10,076 bases of DNA from Anaeroplasmataceae bacterium (lineage in GTDB: Bacteria; Bacillota_I; Bacilli_A; Acholeplasmatales; Anaeroplasmataceae), in contig JAHHSV010000039.1 of NCBI GenBank assembly GCA_020025015.1, forward strand, positions 1-10,076, written 5' to 3'. The notes under the pieces are model-generated. The model did no database searches. It saw only the letters and a program-made list of their open reading frames with translations, and was not told the origin of the DNA. Made by a program: the position numbers and the translations under genes. Positions 4,984 to 10,076 of this stretch are shown here, in pieces; the stretch's first letter is position 1; each line of letters begins with the position of its first letter.

Positions 4984-7900
4984 ATGGAAAGAAAGTATTG
5001 TTTAGGTTTAGATTTAGGTATTGCATCTGTTGGCTGGGCTCTATTTGAGATGAACAATGGTAATGTCTCAAGATTAGAAGATGCCGGAAGCTATGTTTTT
5101 AATAAGCTTGAGGATAAAGATGGCAAAATGGAAAATGTTGCAAGACGCAATCAAAGATCATTAAGAAGACAAAATAGAAGAAAAAAATTGCGTTTAGACG
5201 ATTTTAGAACGCTATGCAGAAAAAAATTAGATATCAATATTAGTTTTGTTGATAATAAATGGTTCGTAAATGGAACATCTGTAGATAAAATTGGCAATCC
5301 ATATGAAATCAAACTAAAGGGTCTAAAAGAAAAATTATCTATAGAGGAGTTTTATGTATGCTTATATCATTATTTGAAATATCGTGGTTTCAAATCTTCT
5401 AGAAAAATTCAGGATAAGCAAACTGATGGTAAACTTTTAGATGTTATTAATGCAACTGGTAAAATACTTGATGATAATAATTTAACTATCACTGAATATT
5501 TGGTAAATAGTTATGAAAAAAATCAAAGAATTCATAACAAAAGTAGTAATTATATAATGGCAGTTGATAGAAGTATGTATCTAAAAGAGATAGAAATGAT
5601 ATTTTCTACACAAATTAAAAATGGCCTTGTTGATGAAGAATTTAAAACCGAATATTTAAAAATTTATAACCGTCAACGAAATTTTGCTGAGGGTCCAGGA
5701 AGAGGGTCTAAATTTGGTAATGTTTATGATGAGAATGGAAACATTATTGAAACTATGATTGATAAAATGATAGGAAAATGCAAGTTTGATGGTAATCCAA
5801 GAGCACCAAAGGAAGCCTTTAGTGCAAAATCATTCGTCTTGTTGAGCTTTTTACATAATATTTCTTATAGAGTTCCAACATCGAATAGCTATTTATCACT
5901 AGAGCCTGATGAAATAGCAAAAATTTATAACGGCAGCATTGATACTAAAAAGATTTCATATAATTCAATTTTTAAATTAATAGGAATTAAGGATTTCGCA
6001 ATTAAAGGCTTATCAGCAACAAGAAAGCAATATTCAAAGTTCATAGAAAGCTTTAAAGCTAAAAATAATATTCAGGGTGATTTAGATGAAAATCAACGCG
6101 AAGTCTTTTATAAGGAGCTAAGAAAAGAAATTCAAGGTAAAGATTTAAATTTAGGTTTTAATCTTTATATTGATTTGAAAAAGGAATTAAAAGATTTAGT
6201 TAAGGCTAAGAAGTTAAATGGAATAATTGTAGATAATTTTTTAGATAATCGTAATAATATTGATGTAGTAGCGGAAATACTATTACGTAACAAGACAGAT
6301 GAGCGCATATATGAAGCTTGTATAAAAAATGGAATTCCTAGTGAAATAGCTAAGGTGATTGAAAATATAGATGCGAAGCCAAAAACTATAGATTTATCTT
6401 TAGAATTATGTAAGAGCATAATCCCATGGCAGCTAAAGGGATATAGCTATAGTGATGCTATGAAGCAATTGAATTATAATCACTCAAAGCCAATTAGTAT
6501 TGGCAAAGCTAAATTTTTACCAGATATTGATACATGTATAAGTAACTTACAAACTCAATTGACTAATCCAAATGTTAAGCATACCTTGGTTTATATGCGT
6601 CAAATTATCAACGAATTAATTAAAAAATATGGCGAGATCAGTGAGTATCATATTGAAATGACTCGTGAGCTTAAAAAAAGCTTTGAGGCTAGAAGAAAAA
6701 TAGCAGATGAACAAAATGATGAGAGAAATAATAATTCAGTAATTAAGGAAATTATCTTAATGAAATATCCTAATTATTTTCATAAGCTTTCTGATGTTAA
6801 ACGTGATGATGTTATAAAATACAAATTATTTTTAGAACAAAAAGGTAGATGTGCATATTCATATGAGATGATTTGTGAAGCAAATTTATTTGATAATAAC
6901 TTATATCAAATAGATCATATTTTGCCTTATTCTAGAACCTATGATGATAGCTATTCTAATAAAGTTTTAGTAAAAGCTATTGAAAATCAAAATAAAAAGA
7001 ATCTAACTCCAAAAGAATATTATGTAGGAGAAAAGTGGGAAAATGTCCAAAAATATTTAAATAATTCAACTATCTCTGAAGATAAGAGAGAAAAGATTCT
7101 AACAACGAAAATAGATGATGAGTTTATAAATAGAAATATAAGTGATACTAGCTATATTACAACCTTGGCTTGCTCAATCATTAAAGAGCATTTACAACCT
7201 GAGGTAGTAAATGCCCCTAGTGGTAGAATTACAAGCAAGCTAAAGAAAATGTGGCATATAAGCAATTTAACTCACTCATATATTAGTGATTCCTTAAGAA
7301 ATAATGAATTCTATGTAATAGATCAGTTTAGCTTAAATAAAGAAAATATTACCTTGGATTTACATTCTTCAAAAACCAATCAAAAGGAACAAATTGTTAT
7401 TAAACCAAAAGCCTTAGATAAGGCTAAAACAGAATATGAAAAGGCTCTAAGTAAATCATTTGAATTCTTTAAAGATCAAGGAGACTTTTTGTTAGGCGTT
7501 GTTTCAAAATTTTATAATCAAAACATTTTAACTTTCTTTAGTGATGCTACAAATAAAGAAATTACTAATATAAATTCACGCGAATATAGAGATAACTTAC
7601 TACCAATTATTAGTGAATTAGGCAAAAAAATGTCTGAAATTGTCGACAAAAAAGATAGAAGTAATCATTTACATCATGCTTTAGATGCATGTGTTATTGC
7701 AGCTACAACACAAAGTATGATACAAAAATTTTCTGTGTCCAATCGAAAATTTGAAAATCAAGAATATGATGTAGATCCTGAAACAGGAGAGGTAAAATCA
7801 AAATTACAAATAGATATGCCATATAAAGAATTTGCAAACGAGGTTGCATATAGAATATATGAGCGAGATTTAGATAAATTAAAATTAGAATTATCAATGC

Positions 7901-8721
7901 TAAAAAACTATGAAAATGTTGATTTGAGAGGCATTCATATTGTTTATCCAGCCCGTCATCCTGCTAAATATAAGGCTGGCGCATTGACTAAAGAGACTAT
8001 TTATGGTGTTCGAAAAGATGCTTTAGAAAATAAAACTATAATTACTAAGAAGATACCTGTAGAGAAAATCAATAAGAAGAATATTGAAGATATGCTATAT
8101 AAGGATAAGGAGCATGGCGGTGGAAATGGAGCTGTATATAAGGCGGTATTAGAATGGCTAGATCTTCCAGAAAAAAACCGTCCTCAGTATCCTATTCTAC
8201 CTAAAAAGAATACTCCAATTCATAGTGTTAAAATGTTAGTTACAGATAAGCCTGAAACTAAGGTAATGTTAAATGAAGAAAAGTATGCTGAAAATGACAA
8301 TGTAATTAGAGTAGATGTCTATAAAAAAGCAGGCTCAGAGCAGCTTTATTTTGTTCCAATTTATTATTTACATCTATGCAAAGAAAAAAATAAGCAAACG
8401 GTAGTTTATAATGTTATGTGGGGTCAAGGCGAAAATAGAGAATTTATTACAGGTGCTGAATTAAAAGCAAAATATTCATTAGTTTGTCAGCTCCCTAGAT
8501 ATTCCTTAATCGAAGTCACATTAAAGTCAGGAGAAAAAGGCCTATGTTATTCTGCTGGATTATCATCAGGAAAGTTTGAATTTTATAGTATATTAGGTGA
8601 TGATATTGATTTAAAACATAGTAATTTAATAACTACAATAAGCGAGAGAAACTATTTTACGGTATCACAAATTACTAATATTAAAGTTAAAAATATTTCA
8701 AAACTTGGAAAAATTAGTTAA
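4984..8721 (+). CDS. cas9: CRISPR-associated endonuclease Cas9, type II-C-like, with extra internal domain
   Basis: The RNA-guided nuclease of a type II CRISPR-Cas system (1245 aa). RuvC-I is GLDLG with Asp10. The arginine-rich bridge helix spans about 54-77 and the recognition lobe about 80-480, including FAEGPGRGSKFG (234-245). RuvC-II has IEMTRE with Glu558. The HNH domain (about 595-715) has QIDHILPYS with His645 and Asn668. RuvC-III has HHALDA with His898 and Asp901. The C-terminal PAM-reading region (about 976-1245) includes VIRVDVYKK and YFVPIYYLHL, which recall Neisseria Cas9, as do PETGEV and the HNH surroundings. All catalytic residues are present, so it should be active. At 1245 aa it is longer than usual II-C proteins (about 1000-1100), mainly through residues about 761-888. 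GAGAAAGG (4968-4975) precedes the ATG by eight bases. The stop shares one base with the cas1 start. Confidence 0.97.
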   Translation: MERKYCLGLDLGIASVGWALFEMNNGNVSRLEDAGSYVFNKLEDKDGKMENVARRNQRSLRRQNRRKKLRLDDFRTLCRKKLDINISFVDNKWFVNGTSVDKIGNPYEIKLKGLKEKLSIEEFYVCLYHYLKYRGFKSSRKIQDKQTDGKLLDVINATGKILDDNNLTITEYLVNSYEKNQRIHNKSSNYIMAVDRSMYLKEIEMIFSTQIKNGLVDEEFKTEYLKIYNRQRNFAEGPGRGSKFGNVYDENGNIIETMIDKMIGKCKFDGNPRAPKEAFSAKSFVLLSFLHNISYRVPTSNSYLSLEPDEIAKIYNGSIDTKKISYNSIFKLIGIKDFAIKGLSATRKQYSKFIESFKAKNNIQGDLDENQREVFYKELRKEIQGKDLNLGFNLYIDLKKELKDLVKAKKLNGIIVDNFLDNRNNIDVVAEILLRNKTDERIYEACIKNGIPSEIAKVIENIDAKPKTIDLSLELCKSIIPWQLKGYSYSDAMKQLNYNHSKPISIGKAKFLPDIDTCISNLQTQLTNPNVKHTLVYMRQIINELIKKYGEISEYHIEMTRELKKSFEARRKIADEQNDERNNNSVIKEIILMKYPNYFHKLSDVKRDDVIKYKLFLEQKGRCAYSYEMICEANLFDNNLYQIDHILPYSRTYDDSYSNKVLVKAIENQNKKNLTPKEYYVGEKWENVQKYLNNSTISEDKREKILTTKIDDEFINRNISDTSYITTLACSIIKEHLQPEVVNAPSGRITSKLKKMWHISNLTHSYISDSLRNNEFYVIDQFSLNKENITLDLHSSKTNQKEQIVIKPKALDKAKTEYEKALSKSFEFFKDQGDFLLGVVSKFYNQNILTFFSDATNKEITNINSREYRDNLLPIISELGKKMSEIVDKKDRSNHLHHALDACVIAATTQSMIQKFSVSNRKFENQEYDVDPETGEVKSKLQIDMPYKEFANEVAYRIYERDLDKLKLELSMLKNYENVDLRGIHIVYPARHPAKYKAGALTKETIYGVRKDALENKTIITKKIPVEKINKKNIEDMLYKDKEHGGGNGAVYKAVLEWLDLPEKNRPQYPILPKKNTPIHSVKMLVTDKPETKVMLNEEKYAENDNVIRVDVYKKAGSEQLYFVPIYYLHLCKEKNKQTVVYNVMWGQGENREFITGAELKAKYSLVCQLPRYSLIEVTLKSGEKGLCYSAGLSSGKFEFYSILGDDIDLKHSNLITTISERNYFTVSQITNIKVKNISKLGKIS

Positions 8722-9623
8722 TGAGAAAACCATTATATATTAAAGAGGCTCAAAAGCTTTCATTATATAACAATAACATTAAAATCGAAAAAGAAGATAA
8801 GAAAATCCTAATTAATGTTGAAGATGTTTCATCGGTTTTTGTTGAAGATCCACATGTAATAATAACCGCAAGATTGCTTTCATATTTAGGAGAGAATAAC
8901 GTTTCTTTAATATTATGTAACGAAAAGTTTATGCCATCAGTACAAAGTGTTCCGCTTTATGGTCATTTTAATCAAGTTGGTATCTTGCATATTCAACAAG
9001 AATTGAGTAGCGAATTAAAAAATCAATTATGGCAAAAAATTATTAAAGCTAAAATTTCTAATCAAAAAGAAGTTATAAATTTAACAACAGAAAATGAATA
9101 TGTTTCTAATAGCTTAGAAGCATATTCAAATAATGTTGGTTTAAATGATTTTGATAATAGAGAAGGCATTGCCGCAAGGGTATTTTTTAAAGAAGTATAT
9201 GGCGATAATTTTATAAGATTTGGAAATAATATGATTTCAAGTGCCTTAGATTACGGATATTCGATTTTACATTCAGCATTGACCAGATTATTAGTTAGCT
9301 ATGGCTTTAGTACTAATTATGGTATTTGGCATAATTCTAGTAGAAATCCATATAATTTAGCTTCAGATTTGATTGAACCTTTTAGACCACTAGTTGACTA
9401 TTTGTTATATTTTAATTTAAATAAAATCTCTTTTCCGTTAGAAAAAGAGATGAGAATAAAGATGATTAAATTACTAACATATTATGTTAAGATGGATAAA
9501 ATCTATAAAGTTGAATATGCAATGATCAAAATGATTGAAAGCTTAATATATGTATATAAAACAGGTGATGTTAATGGATTGCTTTTGCCTGAAATAGTAG
9601 CCAATAAATTTTATGAAGATTAA
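8721..9623 (+). CDS. cas1: Type II CRISPR integrase Cas1
   Basis: The 300-residue catalytic subunit of the Cas1-Cas2 integrase, which inserts new spacers at the leader end of the array. The N-terminal beta domain (about 1-85) has the type II pattern VSSVFVEDPHVIITARLLSYLGENNVS. The helical domain carries the metal ligands: Glu148 in DNREGIAARVFF, His204 in GIWHNS and Glu219 in ASDLIEPFRPLVDY, so it should be active. Length is normal for type II Cas1. The ATG shares its A with the cas9 TAA (TAATG), implying coupled translation, and no separate strong ribosome site is needed. The end overlaps cas2 by 11 bases. Confidence 0.96.
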   Translation: MRKPLYIKEAQKLSLYNNNIKIEKEDKKILINVEDVSSVFVEDPHVIITARLLSYLGENNVSLILCNEKFMPSVQSVPLYGHFNQVGILHIQQELSSELKNQLWQKIIKAKISNQKEVINLTTENEYVSNSLEAYSNNVGLNDFDNREGIAARVFFKEVYGDNFIRFGNNMISSALDYGYSILHSALTRLLVSYGFSTNYGIWHNSSRNPYNLASDLIEPFRPLVDYLLYFNLNKISFPLEKEMRIKMIKLLTYYVKMDKIYKVEYAMIKMIESLIYVYKTGDVNGLLLPEIVANKFYED

Positions 9624-9945
9624 TAATTATAGGCACATGCAATTACTTTTAATGTTTGATTTACCTGTTGATACAATAGAACAACGTAGAATTTATTCAA
9701 GATTTCATCAAAAATTGATTAAAAATGGCTTTATAATGATTCAATATTCTATTTATTCACGTTTTTGTTTGAACGATACTGAAGCTAAAAAGTATATAAA
9801 TAGGTTTTCAGAAAATATACCAAGCAGAGGAAATATTAGGATTTTAAAAATAACTGATAATCAATATAGAAATATGATATTATTATCTGGCGAAAGAACT
9901 GAACAAGAAGAAATAGATTTAAGTAGTGATATATTTATTGTGTGA
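9613..9945 (+). CDS. cas2: CRISPR-associated protein Cas2, type II
   Basis: A 110-residue ferredoxin-fold protein that dimerises and bridges two Cas1 dimers during spacer acquisition. The first strand YRHMQLLLMFDLPVD holds the conserved Asp16. GFIMIQYSIYSRFCLN (39-54), GNIRILKITDNQYRNMILLSGE (73-94) and the ending SSDIFIV fit type II Cas2. It starts inside the end of cas1 (11-base overlap). An internal ATG at 9637 would give MQLLLMFDLP and cannot be excluded, but the longer start keeps the N-terminal YRHM seen in related proteins. The stop is UGA (9943-9945), evidence for the standard code. It is the last gene of the operon, with no csn2 or cas4 following on this strand. Confidence 0.95.
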   Translation: MKINNYRHMQLLLMFDLPVDTIEQRRIYSRFHQKLIKNGFIMIQYSIYSRFCLNDTEAKKYINRFSENIPSRGNIRILKITDNQYRNMILLSGERTEQEEIDLSSDIFIV

Positions 9946-10076
9946 TTAGCTTAATATTTTATCAATATAGTTTAAAAAAATTTTTTCTTCATTATTTGAT
10001 GGAACTATCGTTATTTTTGAAGAGATTACTTTTTCGGATATAATATAATTTTTATTAGTTAAAATTCTACCTAAAT
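9946..10076 (-). CDS. C-terminal end of an unrecognised convergent gene (partial)
   Basis: On the - strand one frame is open from the window edge to a TAA at 9948-9946, giving 42 residues that run from LGRILTNKNY to FLNYIDKILS. Its stop codon is directly adjacent to the cas2 stop, with no base between. An open frame this long in such AT-rich DNA is suggestive but not proof. The ending (P..NNEEKIFLNYIDKILS) faintly recalls the tail of type I restriction specificity subunits or TaqI-like methyltransferase domains. That is too weak to name it, and it does not look like Csn2. The 5' part lies beyond the window. Confidence 0.45.
   Translation of the reverse strand, partial: LGRILTNKNYIISEKVISSKITIVPSNNEEKIFLNYIDKILS

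Noticed and set aside
4875..5057. 60-codon - strand frame across the cas9 start
   Set aside because: It overlaps the start of cas9 and the - strand promoter, and has no ribosome site or family resemblance.
6165..6419. 84-codon - strand frame inside cas9
   Set aside because: It is a shadow of the Cas9 recognition lobe; its hydrophobic look comes from reading lysine-rich codons backwards.
7703..7897. 64-codon - strand frame inside cas9
   Set aside because: It lies inside the RuvC-III region of cas9 and has no independent signals.
9943..9945. UGA read as tryptophan (mycoplasma code)
   Set aside because: Every long gene reads through without internal UGA and uses UGG for Trp, and cas2 ends naturally at UGA.
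9946..10076. A csn2 start on the + strand after cas2
   Set aside because: All + strand frames close quickly here; the longest ATG frame is about 14 codons.

Overview
This is an AT-rich window that reads with the standard bacterial code: Trp is TGG throughout and UGA is used as a stop at the end of cas2. The gene set and strong Shine-Dalgarno sites suggest a low-GC member of the Bacillota, probably Bacilli or an Erysipelotrichia/RF39/Acholeplasma-like Tenericutes lineage. It is not a UGA=Trp mycoplasma. The taxonomy is inferred from gene content and style only.

Region 1 (1-4722) is ordinary chromosome, all on the + strand. A GC-rich hairpin at the left edge is followed by an extended -10 promoter and a two-gene unit: a monoglyceride-lipase-like alpha/beta hydrolase and a Bcp-type peroxiredoxin. 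A strong promoter then drives yceD (DUF177) and rpmF (ribosomal protein L32). A hairpin separates these from rsmH (16S rRNA m4C1402 methyltransferase) and a MepA-like MATE efflux pump, which ends in a perfect 13-bp stem terminator. The usual neighbours of rsmH, mraZ and ftsL, are missing.

Region 2 (4723-4983) has no credible protein gene but is densely built. A consensus + strand promoter (4749-4777) and a - strand promoter (4938-4965) face each other across a two-way intrinsic terminator (4818-4844). The - strand transcript, about 115-120 nt, has an anti-repeat-like segment, a nexus-like hairpin and the terminator, and is my candidate tracrRNA.

Region 3 (4984-9945) is a compact CRISPR-Cas type II operon, cas9-cas1-cas2, with overlapping genes. 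Cas9 (1245 aa) resembles the Neisseria (II-C) type along its length but carries about 125 extra residues between the HNH domain and the RuvC-III HH..D motif. No csn2 follows. A convergent, partial - strand reading frame begins directly after the cas2 stop, and no CRISPR array is visible in the window.

Cas9, the tracrRNA and crRNAs from an array outside the window would form the interference complex, with Cas1-Cas2 inserting new spacers. The most interesting points are the tracrRNA candidate, the Cas9 insertion, and the likelihood that cas9 is expressed through a leader antisense to the tracrRNA.
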